Source: Marinihelvus sp963695135
GTDB taxonomy: Bacteria > Pseudomonadota > Gammaproteobacteria > Xanthomonadales > SZUA-36
Assembly: GCA_963695135.1 (NCBI GenBank)
Contig: CAVOGA010000001.1
Coordinates: forward strand, 1-64,000
Direction of reading: 5' to 3'
DNA length: 64,000 bases
The translations under genes were made by a program, and so were the position numbers. The notes under the pieces are model-generated. The model had not been told where the DNA came from. It did not search any database and saw only the letters and a program-made list of their open reading frames with translations. Positions 49,120-58,790 of the stretch are shown here, in pieces. Each line of letters opens with the position of its first letter. The stretch's first letter is position 1.

Positions 49120-49688
49120 CAGGTAGTCCTCCAGCTGTTCTGGTCCAGCATGTGTATTTGGCGCATGAATTCAAGTTGCTGGGCGCGCAGGCTAAGCATC
49201 TTCTCGCCCAGGAACGGGTTATCCGGGTGCTCCTCCATCGCCGCTTTCAGGGCGATCTCGGCGTCCTGCATGTCCGCCCAGCTCGCACGAAGTGCTTCGG
49301 TGGTGCGCGCCTCGAAGATCGTCGGCTCCAGCATCATCGGCCGGAAGCCCTTGTAGGTGGCGGCATACTCGATCTCTACCGCCTCCAGGGCTGCCACCAT
49401 GGAGGGTGCGGCCGCCTCCGCCAGGCTAAGGCCGGGCGCCGGTGCCGTCGGCGGCGCCTGCCGGCCAAACAGCATTCCGGCCATGAAGGCCACGGCCACG
49501 GAAGCGGCTACCGCGCCCAGACCCCAGCCCCGGCGGCGGACGCCGGGCGCGCGGGAAGCACTGTCCGCGCTGCGTTCGGGCAAGGCGGCACTGATCGCCG
49601 GCCAGAGGTCATTCGCCGGTTCGATTGAGCGCGGCAGCCCGTCCATTTCGGGCAGCCTGTCTTCGCGTTCCCTGTCATTCGTAGTCAT
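49119..49688 (-). CDS. Membrane protein, putative anti-sigma factor
   Basis: 189 residues. A cytoplasmic N-terminus (IEPANDLWPAISAALPER) resembles anti-sigma domains, followed by one transmembrane helix (LGAVAASVAVAFMAGMLFG) and a periplasmic helical part. It follows the ECF sigma gene by two bases and overlaps DUF4097, which is the position expected for an anti-sigma factor. No zinc-binding HxxxCxxC motif is present, so it would be of the zinc-free type. The assignment rests on context. Confidence 0.7.
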   Translation of the reverse strand: MTTNDREREDRLPEMDGLPRSIEPANDLWPAISAALPERSADSASRAPGVRRRGWGLGAVAASVAVAFMAGMLFGRQAPPTAPAPGLSLAEAAAPSMVAALEAVEIEYAATYKGFRPMMLEPTIFEARTTEALRASWADMQDAEIALKAAMEEHPDNPFLGEKMLSLRAQQLEFMRQIHMLDQNSWRTT

Positions 49689-49690
49689 GA

Positions 49691-50314
49691 TTAAAGGTTT
49701 CCTTCGTCCCGGTATTCCCGCCGTTGTCCCAGCCCGTGTTCCAGGTTCTCCCGGACCAGTTTCCTGGCGCGGTGCAACTGGGCCTTGGAGGAGCCAACCG
49801 CCATTCCCGTCAAGCGGGCAATCTCTTCGTGCCGGTAGCCTTCGATATCGAACAGCACCAGCACAGTGCGGGCCCGTTCCGGCAGGCCGGCAATCGCCTG
49901 CTCCAGGTCGGCCCGCTTATCGGCCGACACATCGCGTGCGCCCATCGCGGCACGCTCAACCGCCTCATCCATGGGCGCCTCGCGCGCCACGCGTTTCAAG
50001 CGGATGCGCCGGTCACTCAGGGCCACGTTGGCGGCCAGGCGATGCAGCCAGGTCCCGAAGGCGCTTTTGCCTTCGAATTGCTCCAGCTTGCTCCAGGCGC
50101 GAATGAATGATTCCTGCACCAGGTCCTCGGCCAGTGCGCTGTCACCACCGCAAAGGCGCCAGACCAGGGCGTGAATCCGTCCGCAGTGCTGGCGATACAG
50201 TTGCTCAAAGGCGCCGGCGTCGCCCGACCGGGCACGCTCGACCAGCAGCCATTCCTGCTCCGGTCCCGGCTGGTCGGCCATCTCTCGCATCTGCACCGCC
50301 TGAAACGCTCCCAT
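49691..50314 (-). CDS. ECF-type RNA polymerase sigma factor
   Basis: 207 residues. Region 2 (GDAGAFEQLYRQHCGRIHAL, then LAEDLVQESFIRAWSKLEQF) binds core polymerase and the -10 element; region 4 (LPERARTVLVLFDIEGYRHE, IARLTGMAVGSSKAQLHRAR) binds the -35 element. The start could be 50314, 50287 or 50278; the family N-terminus is compatible with each. It probably activates its own operon under envelope stress. Confidence 0.93.
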   Translation of the reverse strand: MGAFQAVQMREMADQPGPEQEWLLVERARSGDAGAFEQLYRQHCGRIHALVWRLCGGDSALAEDLVQESFIRAWSKLEQFEGKSAFGTWLHRLAANVALSDRRIRLKRVAREAPMDEAVERAAMGARDVSADKRADLEQAIAGLPERARTVLVLFDIEGYRHEEIARLTGMAVGSSKAQLHRARKLVRENLEHGLGQRREYRDEGNL

Positions 50315-50386
50315 ACCTGTAAGACAGCAGGAAGCGGGAAAGGGTTTAAATCTGAAGGTTAACTATAGTGGGCCGGGACGCCAATG

Positions 50387-50408
50387 CCCCGGGGCGCAGC
50401 GCCCGGGG
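50387..50408. repeat. GC-rich hairpin after pckG
   Basis: CCCCGGG ... CCCGGGG, 7-bp stem 18 bases beyond the pckG stop. No T tract; a weak terminator or a structure only. Confidence 0.35.
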
Positions 50409-50426
50409 TCTTCCAGGTGTGGCGCC

Positions 50427-52173
50427 TCAGGCGGCATCCAGGCGCTGCCGCACGCGGGCGAGTTCCTCGAGCAAGCCCTGCGGGGCCCGTTCGCCGTAGC
50501 TTCGTACATAGGTCTCGATGTCCGCCAGCTCCCGGCGCCATGCTGCGGCGTCCACTTCGGTGAGCGCTGCAAAATTTTCCGGCGGCAGGTCCAGGCCCCG
50601 CACATCAAGATCTTCCGGTACCGGGAGACCCCCTACCGGGGTTACATCCGCTGCAACCTCGCCCTTGCAGCGGCGGATGATCCACTCGAGCACGCGCATG
50701 TTGTCGCCAAAACCCGGCCACAGAAACGCGCCCTGGTCGTTTTTGCGGAACCAGTTCACATGGAATACGCCGGGCGGCCGGGTAAGCTCCCCGCCCATGT
50801 CCAGCCAGTGCTGCCAGTAGTCGCCGAAGTTATAGCCACAGAAGGGCTTCATGGCCATCGGGTCGCGACGCACCACGCCCACCTTGCCGGTAGCTGCCGC
50901 CGTGGTCTCCGACGCCATTCCGGCTCCGAGCAGGACACCATGGCGCCAGGACTCGGCTTCCATGACCAGCGGCATCAGTCGCGCCCGCCGCCCACCGAAG
51001 ACGATCGCGGAAATCGGCACGCCGCGCGGCGCCTCCGCCGCCTCGGTGTAGGACGGACACTGAGCAAATCGACACGGTAAACCGCGAGTTGGGCTGGGCG
51101 GCCGGGGCGGTATCCGGCCCATAGGGTTCATTTTTCCAGTTGCGCGCCGGCACCTGGTCGTCCTTGCCTTCCCACCAGGGCTGGTTGTCCGCGGTGACCC
51201 CGACGTTGGTAAAGATCGCATCCTTGTTCAGCATGGCCATCGCGTTGGGGTTGGTATCGGGACCGGTGCCCGGCGCCACGCCGAAAAAGCCGGCCTCCGG
51301 GTTGATCGCCCACAGGCGGCCATCGTCGCCGGGGCGCATCCAGCAGATATCATCACCCACGGTCCAGATCTTCCAGCCGGGATAGTGCTCCGGCGGAATC
51401 AGCATGGCCAGGTTGGTCTTGCCGCACTGGGACGGAAACGCCGCGGCGATATAATGGATTTCCCCCTGCGGATTCTCCACGCCCACGATCAGCATGTGCT
51501 CGGCCAGCCAGCCTTCCGTGCGGGCCTGGTGGCTGGCGATACGCAGCGCATGGCATTTCTTGCCCAGCAGGGCATTGCCGCCGTAACCGGAGCCGAAGCT
51601 CTGGATGGAGAGCTCCTCGGGAAAGTGCATGATGAACCGTCGCTCCGGGTCCAGCTCACCGATCGAGTGCAGACCCCGCACAAACGTGCCTTCGCGTTCG
51701 ATCCGCTTCAGCGCGTCGGCGCCCATGCGGGTCATCAGGCGCATATTGACCACCACGTAGGGGCTGTCGGTAATCTCCACGCCACAGCGCGACAGGGGCG
51801 AGTCGATCGGCCCCATGCAGTAAGGCACCACGTACAGGGTCCGCCCGCGCATGCAGCCCTCGAACAGGGCATCCATTTTCGCGTGCGCCTCGGCCGGCGC
51901 CATCCAGTTGTTGTTGGGGCCCGCATCCTCCTGCTCCGGTGTGCAGATAAAGGTGCAATGCTCAACGCGCGCCACGTCACCCGGATCCGAGCGGTGCAGG
52001 TAACAACCCGGGTGCGTTTCCTGGTTCAGCTCGACCATGTCGCCGGATTCGACCATTTCCGCCATGAGGCGGTCGTATTCCGCCTGGCTGCCGTCGCACC
52101 AAAAGATATTTTCGGGCTGCGTCAGGCGGGCAACATCGTTGACCCATTGCTGGAGTGTTTGAAGGCTGGTCAC
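50427..52173 (-). CDS. pckG: Phosphoenolpyruvate carboxykinase (GTP)
   Basis: About 582 codons; converts oxaloacetate and GTP to PEP, CO2 and GDP for gluconeogenesis. The GTP-type kinase loop is FPSQCGKTNLAMLIPP, with upstream FGSGYGGNALLGKKCHALRI and the guanine-binding region NWFRKNDQGAFLWPGFGDN near the C-terminus. One frame change near 51062 separates NSRFTV from CPSYTEAAEAP. It lies 93 bases downstream of the TetR gene in the same direction. With malic enzyme and pyruvate kinase elsewhere in the window it completes control of PEP/pyruvate exchange. Confidence 0.95.
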
Positions 52174-52266
52174 GGGTTTGTCTCCTAACTGCTTTATCTT
52201 TGGCCACCATGCCGGTGGCTCTTTTACCGGGCTGAGCTTTGCCCGGTCGGTTGTACGGGGTAAAAC

Positions 52267-52848
52267 TCAGGCCGCCGGAATCAGGGTCGTGATCACATGA
52301 TCCAGGTAGGCTTCGAATTGCTGGCTGCTCAGGGCGGGAACCTGGGCCTGCCGTTGCAACTGCAGAAATCCCAGGTAAACAGAGTAGGTCAAACGGGCGT
52401 GGTGCTCTGCTTTAACGGCGTCCATACCCAGTTCCTCGAATGCCTGGGCAATATGGTGCATACGCCGTTCCGCCACCCGGTCCAGGAACGGCCGGACCTG
52501 GGGATGATCCGCGGCGGCGCACAGGGCGCTGTACACCCGGTGGGTCAGTCCCTCCCGGCTGACGCGGCGGAAAAACGATGTCAGACGCTCCCGGGGGCCG
52601 GATAATTCGCCCAGGGAGGTTGCCAGGTTTCGCGCGTCATGTTCTTCCCAGCCAAGCAGGGCCTGCTCCAGCAGGGACTCGCGGCTGGAGAAGTGCCAGT
52701 AAAAACTGCCCTTGGTAATGCCCATGCGGCGCGCCAGCGGCTCAACCGCCACGGCGCCGATACCCTCATCAGCGATCACGCGCAGCGCTTCCTGTTCCCA
52801 GTCCGCTGCGGACAATGTCGATCTCTTGTTTGTGGTCGCTTCAGGCAA
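52267..52848 (-). CDS. TetR-family transcriptional regulator
   Basis: 193 residues with an N-terminal TetR helix-turn-helix (WEQEALRVIADEGIGAVAVE, then RMGITKGSFYWHFSSRESLL) and an all-helical ligand domain. It is divergent from fadE across 273 bases, so acyl-CoA or a fatty-acid-derived ligand is a reasonable guess. It also precedes pckG on the same strand. A palindrome GAACCGGTTC lies 57 bases upstream of its start and may be its operator. Confidence 0.9.
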   Translation of the reverse strand: MPEATTNKRSTLSAADWEQEALRVIADEGIGAVAVEPLARRMGITKGSFYWHFSSRESLLEQALLGWEEHDARNLATSLGELSGPRERLTSFFRRVSREGLTHRVYSALCAAADHPQVRPFLDRVAERRMHHIAQAFEELGMDAVKAEHHARLTYSVYLGFLQLQRQAQVPALSSQQFEAYLDHVITTLIPAA

Positions 52849-52904
52849 ATTGCTGTTCCCTTGTCTGGTCCAGGGTTATCCGGTCGGCGAATGATAAGTC
52901 ATAC

Positions 52905-52914
52905 GAACCGGTTC
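52905..52914. promoter_or_regulatory. Palindrome between TetR and fadE, candidate operator
   Basis: Perfect 10-base palindrome GAACCGGTTC in the divergent intergenic region. Short TetR-type sites often look like this; the protein that binds it is inferred. Confidence 0.35.
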
Positions 52915-53121
52915 CGACAGGGCGGCATGGCGCAAGCGGCCCATGTTCCGGCGCTTCGACAAGCGCATGCGTCAAACAAGGTTGACAAGCCCCTGCGGCT
53001 TTTCCATACTCTGGCGTATGGAATCCTTCCCGGGCCGCGACTCTGGGCCCGCCTGGCCCGCCCCTCAACGCCAGCCACGTCACCCGGGAACCGACAATTT
53101 GATCGAACAGGAATTACGAAC

Positions 53122-55607
53122 ATGACCTGGTTAATGCTGCTTGCCCTCCTCGCTACCGCCCTGGCCTGTGCCTTCCGCGGTACCTCCCTGCGTAATTTCA
53201 CCGTCGCCCTGGGCGTGGTTCTCATCGCTTTTGCCTTGTTTACCGATGTTTCCGCCCTCGCGACCGGGCTGACGGCGCTCGTGCTTGCGGCCGCCCTCAT
53301 ACCGCTGAACGTCCTCCCCTGGCGCCAGAAGCTGCTTTCGGCGCCGTTCCTGAAGACGTACCGCCGCATGTTGCCGCAGCTGTCCGAGACCGAGGCGGTC
53401 GCCATGGAAGCCGGCACGGTGGGCTGGGAAGGCGAACTGTTTTCCGGTAACCCCGACTGGGCCGCACTGCGTCAACGCCCCTGGCTGAAGCTGACCGATG
53501 AGGAGCAGGCCTTTGTTGACGGGCCGGTGGAAGAACTTTGCGAGATGCTCGATTCCTGGCGCATTTCGCACGCGGATGCCGACCTGCCACCGGAAGTCTG
53601 GGAGTTTCTCAAGGAAAAACGGTTTTTTGGCATGGTCATTCCGCGCGAGTGGGGTGGGCTGGGCTTTTCCGCCCTGGCGCACCGCGCCGTGCTGCAGAAG
53701 ATTTCCTCGGTGGATGCCGTTGCCGGCACCACCGTTGCGGTACCCAATTCGCTGGGCCCGGGAGAGCTGATCCTTCATTACGGCACCGATGAGCAGAAAG
53801 CACATTACCTGCCGCGACTGGCCAGGGGCCAGGAGATACCGTGCTTCGCCCTGACCAGCCCGACGGCCGGCTCCGACGCGACCTCCATTTCCGACTATGG
53901 CGTGGTCTGCCGGCGCAAGGTTGACGGCAAGGAAGTCCTTGGGATTCGCCTGTCGTTCGACAAGCGTTACATCACCCTGGCGCCGGTCGCGACCCTGGTG
54001 GGCCTGGCTTTCCGCCTGCATGACCCGGAAGGGCTGCTCGGTGGCAAGGAAGACCTGGGCATCAGCCTGGCGCTGATCCCGCGCGAAACAGAAGGGCTGG
54101 AAATCGGTACGCGGCACTTCCCGCTGAATGTGCCGTTCCATAACGGCCCGGTGCGCGGGAACGACATGTTTGTGCCCATGGATGCGCTGATCGGCGGGCA
54201 GGCGATGGCCGGCAAGGGCTGGCGCATGCTGGTTGAAGCCCTCTCCGTGGGTCGCGGCGTCACCCTGCCCTCATCCTCGACCGGCGGCGCCAAGACCTGT
54301 TCCCTGGCCACCGGCGCCTACGCGCGGATCCGCAAGCAGTTCGGACTGCCGATTGGCCGCTTCGAAGGCATCGAGGAAGCGCTGGCGCGGATCGCCGGCA
54401 AGAGCTACACGATCTCGGCCCTGTCGCGCATGACCTGCACCGCCGTGGACTGGGCGAAAAACCGGCCGTGGCCTCGGGCATCGCCAAATGTCATGCCACC
54501 GAAATGGCGCGGGAAGTGATCACGGACGCCATGGACGTGCACGGTGGCAAGGGCATTATCCTGGGACCGCGCAACTACCTGGGGCGCGCCTGGCAGGGTG
54601 CGCCGGTCTGGATCACGGTGGAAGGCGCCAATATCCTGACCCGCAGCATGATGATCTTCGGGCAGGGCGCCATTCGCTGTCACCCCTACGTGCTGAAGGA
54701 AATGGAAGCAGCGCGGCTGCCTGACCCGGGCGAGCGCCTGCAGCGCTTTGATTCGCTGCTGTTCGCCCATATCGGTTACACGATTCGCAACGGCGTGCGC
54801 AGCTTTTTGCTCGGGCTTACCATGGGCCGCCTGGCCACGGTGCCGGTCCGGAACAACCGCCGCATGGCCGGCTACTACCGCAAGATGTCCCGCTACTCGG
54901 CTGCCCTGGCTTTCTGCGCTGACATCGCCATGCTGTCCCTGGGCGGCAAACTGAAGCAGAAAGAGCGCATTTCCGCACGGCTCGGTGATGTGTTGAGCCA
55001 CCTCTACATGGCCTCTGCGCTGATGTACCGCTACGAGGCGCTGGGGCGCCCCGCAGCCGACCAGGTACTCCTGGCCTGGTCCTTCCACAACGCGATGGAC
55101 GAGGTGCAAAAGGCCCTCGGTGGTTTCGTGGACAACTTCCCGAACCGCTGGATCGGCCGGCTGATGGCCGCAGTCGTGTTTCCACTGGGACGTCGCGAAC
55201 GCGCACCAGGCGACCGGCTCAGCCGTCTCGTGGCGCAGCTGATCCTGTCACCGTCGGAAGCCCGTGACCGCCTGACCAATGGCATATTTATCTCCGCGAC
55301 CAGCAAGCAGCCCATCAGTTTCATGGAGCGGGCCCTGCCTAAGGTGATCGCCGCCGAACCGCTGGAGCGCAAGCTTGGCAAGGCCATCAAGGCCGGCGAG
55401 GTGAAGGGCCTGACCTGGGATGCCCAGCTGGCCGATGCGCTGCAGCGGGAGCTGCTGACGGAGGAAGAGGCCGCCCAGCTGCGCGAGGTTCGCGAGCTGG
55501 TGATGGAAATCATCGCGGTTGATGAATTCGACAGTGAAACCCTGCGTCTCGGGGCGCAGCAGGACCAGGGCGCGCACCCTGAGCTGCGTCACTCTGACGC
55601 CGCCTGA
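53122..55607 (+). CDS. fadE: Acyl-CoA dehydrogenase FadE
   Basis: About 828 codons, first step of fatty-acid beta-oxidation, membrane associated. An N-terminal hydrophobic region (about residues 1-65, MTWLMLLALLATALACAFRG and following) precedes the dehydrogenase domain with FALTSPTAGSDATSISDYGV, GKGWRMLVEALSVGRGVTLP and the catalytic segment VHGGKGIILGPRNYLGRAWQ. A long C-terminal FadE domain ends in SDAA. The family size is about 815. The ATG at 53122 gives the typical FadE N-terminus. One frame change near 54465 lies between AVDWAKNR and ASGIAKCHA. A strong terminator follows. Confidence 0.94.
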
Positions 55608-55624
55608 TCGCTCTAAGGTAAAGG

Positions 55625-55652
55625 AAAGGGCGCCCTGATGGCGCCCTTTTTT
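55625..55652 (+). terminator. Rho-independent terminator after fadE
   Basis: AAAGGGCGCC-CTGAT-GGCGCCCTTT followed by three more T, 18 bases after the stop. Confidence 0.92.
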
Positions 55653-55676
55653 ATGCCTGGACGGTGTCCGGCGTTT

Positions 55677-56228
55677 TCAGAACATGCCGGTCTCAAGCTT
55701 GGCCGCCTCGGACATCATCATGTGATTCCACGGCGGATCGAAGACCAGTTCCACGTTGACTGATTCAATCGTCGGGATAATGGAGATTTTGGCGCGCACA
55801 TCTTCCACCAGGATCGGCCCCATGCCGCAACCAGGTGCGGTCAGGGTCATGTCGACCGACACGCGGCGGTCACCGCTTTCGGCCTTTTCGAGGTCGCAGC
55901 GGTACACCAGTCCCAGGTCGACGATGTTGACCGGTATCTCCGGATCGTAGCAGGTCTTGAGCTGCTCCCAGATCAGCTTTTCCACGTCGTCTTCCGTGGC
56001 GTCATCGGACAGCGACGGCGGTTGCACCGGCTGCTTGCCGATGGCGTCCGCATCGATGCCGGCTACCCGGAACAGGTTTCCTTCCACGAACACGGTGAAG
56101 CTGCCGCCCAGGGCCTGGGTGATGTAACCCGCCGTGCCCGCAGGCATGGTCACCTCTTCGCCGGAGGGGATCATCACAACGTCACAATCGCGCTCGAACT
56201 GGCAGGGCTGGCTGGTTTGATTAAACAT
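55677..56228 (-). CDS. sufT: SufT-type iron-sulfur cluster assembly protein (MIP18/DUF59)
   Basis: 183 residues. The N-terminal part (DCDVVMIPSGEEVTMPAGTA) is SufT-specific. The C-terminal MIP18/DUF59 domain has YDPEIPVNIVDLGLVYRCDL and the conserved Cys in LTAPGCGMGPILVEDV. It takes part in Fe-S cluster maturation under iron-limited or cofactor-demanding conditions. It lies in an iron-handling stretch (sufT, bfr, bfd, FecCD importer) rather than in a suf operon. No disruption. Confidence 0.92.
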   Translation of the reverse strand: MFNQTSQPCQFERDCDVVMIPSGEEVTMPAGTAGYITQALGGSFTVFVEGNLFRVAGIDADAIGKQPVQPPSLSDDATEDDVEKLIWEQLKTCYDPEIPVNIVDLGLVYRCDLEKAESGDRRVSVDMTLTAPGCGMGPILVEDVRAKISIIPTIESVNVELVFDPPWNHMMMSEAAKLETGMF

Positions 56229-56368
56229 GCTTGGCGCTCCACGTCAGACCCACATGATGTGGGCGCGCGAACAATGGTTCAAGCCGTGATGCAAACTGAA
56301 GTTGCGGAAGCAATGGTCCGCAGACCGGCGGAACATCGCGACGGGCTGCTGCCCGTCGCGACCGATGC

Positions 56369-56839
56369 TTACTTGCCCATGCGTTCCTGCAGGTAATTCT
56401 GGATACCCACCGTCTCCATGAGCTGCAACTGCGTTTCCAGCCAGTCAACATGCTCTTCTTCCGAGTCGAGAATATCGGCGAACAGGTCGCGGCTCACGTA
56501 ATCGCGGACCGATTCGCAGTGGGCCACCGCGTCGCGCAAATCCGGAATCGCATCATTTTCCAGTGCGAGGTCGCATTCGATCATTTCCTTCGCGTTTTCA
56601 CCGATACGCAGACGACCGATGTCCTGCAGGTTGGGCAGACCCTCGAGAAACAGGACGCGCTCAACCAGCGCATCGGCGTGCTTCATCTCGTCGATGGACT
56701 CTTCGTATTCGTGGTCTGCAAGTTCCTTGAGACCCATGTCCTTGAACATGCGCGAATGCAGGAAGTACTGATTGATTGCGGTGAGCTCGTTACGCAGCAC
56801 CTTGTTGAGATACTCGATGACTTTTGCATCGCCCTTCAT
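56369..56839 (-). CDS. bfr: Bacterioferritin
   Basis: 156-residue ferritin-like four-helix protein that stores iron in a 24-mer. All di-iron ligands are in place (Glu18, Glu51, His54, Glu94, Glu127, His130) and Met52, which binds haem between subunits, is present. The start MKGDAKVIEYLNKVL follows AGGAG. bfd lies upstream in the same direction, the partner that reduces Bfr to release iron. Confidence 0.96.
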   Translation of the reverse strand: MKGDAKVIEYLNKVLRNELTAINQYFLHSRMFKDMGLKELADHEYEESIDEMKHADALVERVLFLEGLPNLQDIGRLRIGENAKEMIECDLALENDAIPDLRDAVAHCESVRDYVSRDLFADILDSEEEHVDWLETQLQLMETVGIQNYLQERMGK

Positions 56840-56974
56840 GGGTCAACTCCTTTCCGTATGGACAAAAAATGATCCGCAACAAGGCGGACCCCGCCATTCT
56901 AGCCAAAGCGGAAAATCCGTGAGGGAATGAAACGTATTCTCAGCAAGCGGGTGCCTGCACGGCCGGGCCGGTTG

Positions 56975-57193
56975 TCAGGCGATGGCGACTTCGCCGGATT
57001 GGCCCACGACATCCAGCAGGTTTGCTCCCTGGCCGGTTGCCTGGCCAAGAATTTCTGCTGCGGTGACGGCGCAGCGGCCACAGTTGCTGGAGCAGCCGGT
57101 TTCCCTGGCCAGCTGGCGCATGGTGCGTATGCCGCCATTGGCCGCTTCGATGATGTCCGAATCGGTTATCGCTTTGCAGAGACACACATACAT
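56975..57193 (-). CDS. bfd: Bacterioferritin-associated ferredoxin
   Basis: 72-residue [2Fe-2S] protein that mobilises iron from bacterioferritin. Cluster Cys4, Cys6, Cys38 and Cys41 sit in VCLCKA and CSSNCGRC with the spacing of Escherichia coli Bfd. A Fur-like box overlaps a candidate -35 element at 57269 about 75 bases upstream of the start, so it should be induced by iron starvation. bfr lies 135 bases downstream in the same direction. Confidence 0.93.
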   Translation of the reverse strand: MYVCLCKAITDSDIIEAANGGIRTMRQLARETGCSSNCGRCAVTAAEILGQATGQGANLLDVVGQSGEVAIA

Positions 57194-57245
57194 GGGCGGC
57201 TTTCCAGTCCAGTACCAGGGACGCTGTTTACCAGCAGTTGATTGA

Positions 57246-57274
57246 TGTTATTCCTGAATGAGAATGATTGTCAA
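57246..57274 (-). promoter_or_regulatory. Candidate sigma-70 promoter of bfd
   Basis: Minus-strand TTGACA (57269-57274), 17-base spacer, ATAACA (57246-57251). The -35 lies within the Fur-like box. Confidence 0.7.
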
Positions 57275-57278
57275 TAAC
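57260..57278. promoter_or_regulatory. Candidate Fur box
   Basis: GAGAATGATTGTCAATAAC matches 14 of 19 positions of the consensus GATAATGATAATCATTATC, upstream of bfd and overlapping its -35. Confidence 0.75.
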
Positions 57279-57359
57279 ATTTTTCCCACGTGCACCCGGC
57301 CCCGTGCAAGCCCCGCGCCCATGGGGCGGGAGCCCGGTACGAATCTTGCGGAAGCCGCG

Positions 57360-58757
57360 CTACCAGGGTGCTATCGGACCAAAGTCGGTATCGGTCTCCG
57401 CAGCAAAGTAGACCAGGGTGACATAGGCCGCCACGTTAAAGGCCATGTCGTCCGGATTCACCTGTGACAGCACGTCATTGGCCGTGTGGTGCAGATCAAA
57501 ATAACGGCTTGCGTCATGTTTCAGGTCCACCACCGGAACGCCCAGGCGACTGATCTGACCGATATCCGCACCGCCGGAGGCGGGCGTTTCTTCCTGCCGG
57601 GGTATGCCGAGTGGCGCCAGGTAGCCGGCCAATTCCACCATGGCCGGCTCGGCAGCCGGGCTGACCCGGCTGCTGAACTCGTAAATGCGGCCCGCACCAA
57701 GGTCTGATTCGGCGCCCAGGACGTGCCGGGGCACCTCATCCGCGTGAACCCGGGCGTATTCCTTGCCGCCATAAATGCCCTGCTCCTCGTTGGCAAAGAG
57801 GACCACGCGAATGTCCCGGCGTGGGCGCTGCGGCAGGTCAGCGACCAGTTTGGCGGCCGCCATGGTGATGGCCACGCCGGCGCCGTCATCGTGCGCCCCG
57901 GTGCCGAGGTCCCAGGAATCCAGGTGTGCGCCGATCAGCACGAAGTCGTCGCTGTCGTCGCGCCCGTCGAACTGCCCGATCACGTTGAAGGATTCGCCGA
58001 TGCCCTCCATTCCCGTGTCCAGCTCCAGCTCAAAGACCACCGGCGCATCGCGCTCCAGCAGCGCCACGAGCAGGTCTGCATCCGGGTTGGAAATGGCCGC
58101 GGAAGGCACCGCCTCGCCCGGGGTTGAACCGGACATATTCCCCGTGTGCGGCAGGCGATCGTTGTCCGTGCCGACGGAGCGGATGATCAGCGCCGTCGCG
58201 CCTTTCTGCGCTGCGACAAACGGCCCCTGGCTGCGGCCCTGCACCACGGGTCCATAACCCGCGCCACTGCGGCTGCGCTCCATCCGCGCCGAGATGAAGG
58301 CAATTTTACCTTCCAGGCTGCCGTCTTCAGCGGCTTCCAGGGCCGCCAGGTCTGCAAAATGCACGATCTCCCCGGCCACCGGCCCGTCCGTGCCCGGTGA
58401 CCGCCCGAGGGCTGTTACCGCCATGTCCTGGACACGCGGGCTGATGACCCGGCCGCGCTCGGCGACACGCACCCACAGGGGAAATTCCACCCGCTCCAGC
58501 CAGACGCGGTCAAAACCAAGCGTTTCCATGCGCTCCTGCGCCCAGGCCACGCCAAGCGCGTCTCCCGGGGTGCCTGCCATGCGCGGTCCGACATCGGTGG
58601 TGAGAGACTCGAGCAGTTCCCATGACAGCTCGTCAGCCAGCGCGCGTTCCTGGAGCATTTCTATTGTGTCCTGGTAGGGCGCGGACTGTGCGGCGGCGAG
58701 GGAAGAGGTAAAAACAATCAGGCCCGCCAGTACGACGCGCGTCAGGAGTAATGACAT
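57360..58757 (-). CDS. Secreted M28 family metallopeptidase (carboxypeptidase Q-like)
   Basis: 465 residues. A signal peptide (VVLAGLIVFTSSLAAAQ) is followed by a PA-domain-like insertion (GPFVAAQKGATALIIRS). The di-zinc M28 catalytic domain shows LIGAHLDSWDLGTGAHDDGA, NEEQGIYGG and a final His in DLHHTANDV. Periplasmic aminopeptidase or carboxypeptidase activity is expected; the specific peptide is unknown. It is 33 bases downstream of rppH in the same direction. Full length and intact. Confidence 0.92.
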   Translation of the reverse strand: MSLLLTRVVLAGLIVFTSSLAAAQSAPYQDTIEMLQERALADELSWELLESLTTDVGPRMAGTPGDALGVAWAQERMETLGFDRVWLERVEFPLWVRVAERGRVISPRVQDMAVTALGRSPGTDGPVAGEIVHFADLAALEAAEDGSLEGKIAFISARMERSRSGAGYGPVVQGRSQGPFVAAQKGATALIIRSVGTDNDRLPHTGNMSGSTPGEAVPSAAISNPDADLLVALLERDAPVVFELELDTGMEGIGESFNVIGQFDGRDDSDDFVLIGAHLDSWDLGTGAHDDGAGVAITMAAAKLVADLPQRPRRDIRVVLFANEEQGIYGGKEYARVHADEVPRHVLGAESDLGAGRIYEFSSRVSPAAEPAMVELAGYLAPLGIPRQEETPASGGADIGQISRLGVPVVDLKHDASRYFDLHHTANDVLSQVNPDDMAFNVAAYVTLVYFAAETDTDFGPIAPW

Positions 58758-58790
58758 GAAAAATCCTCGAAATGCTTGGGATGACTTGCC

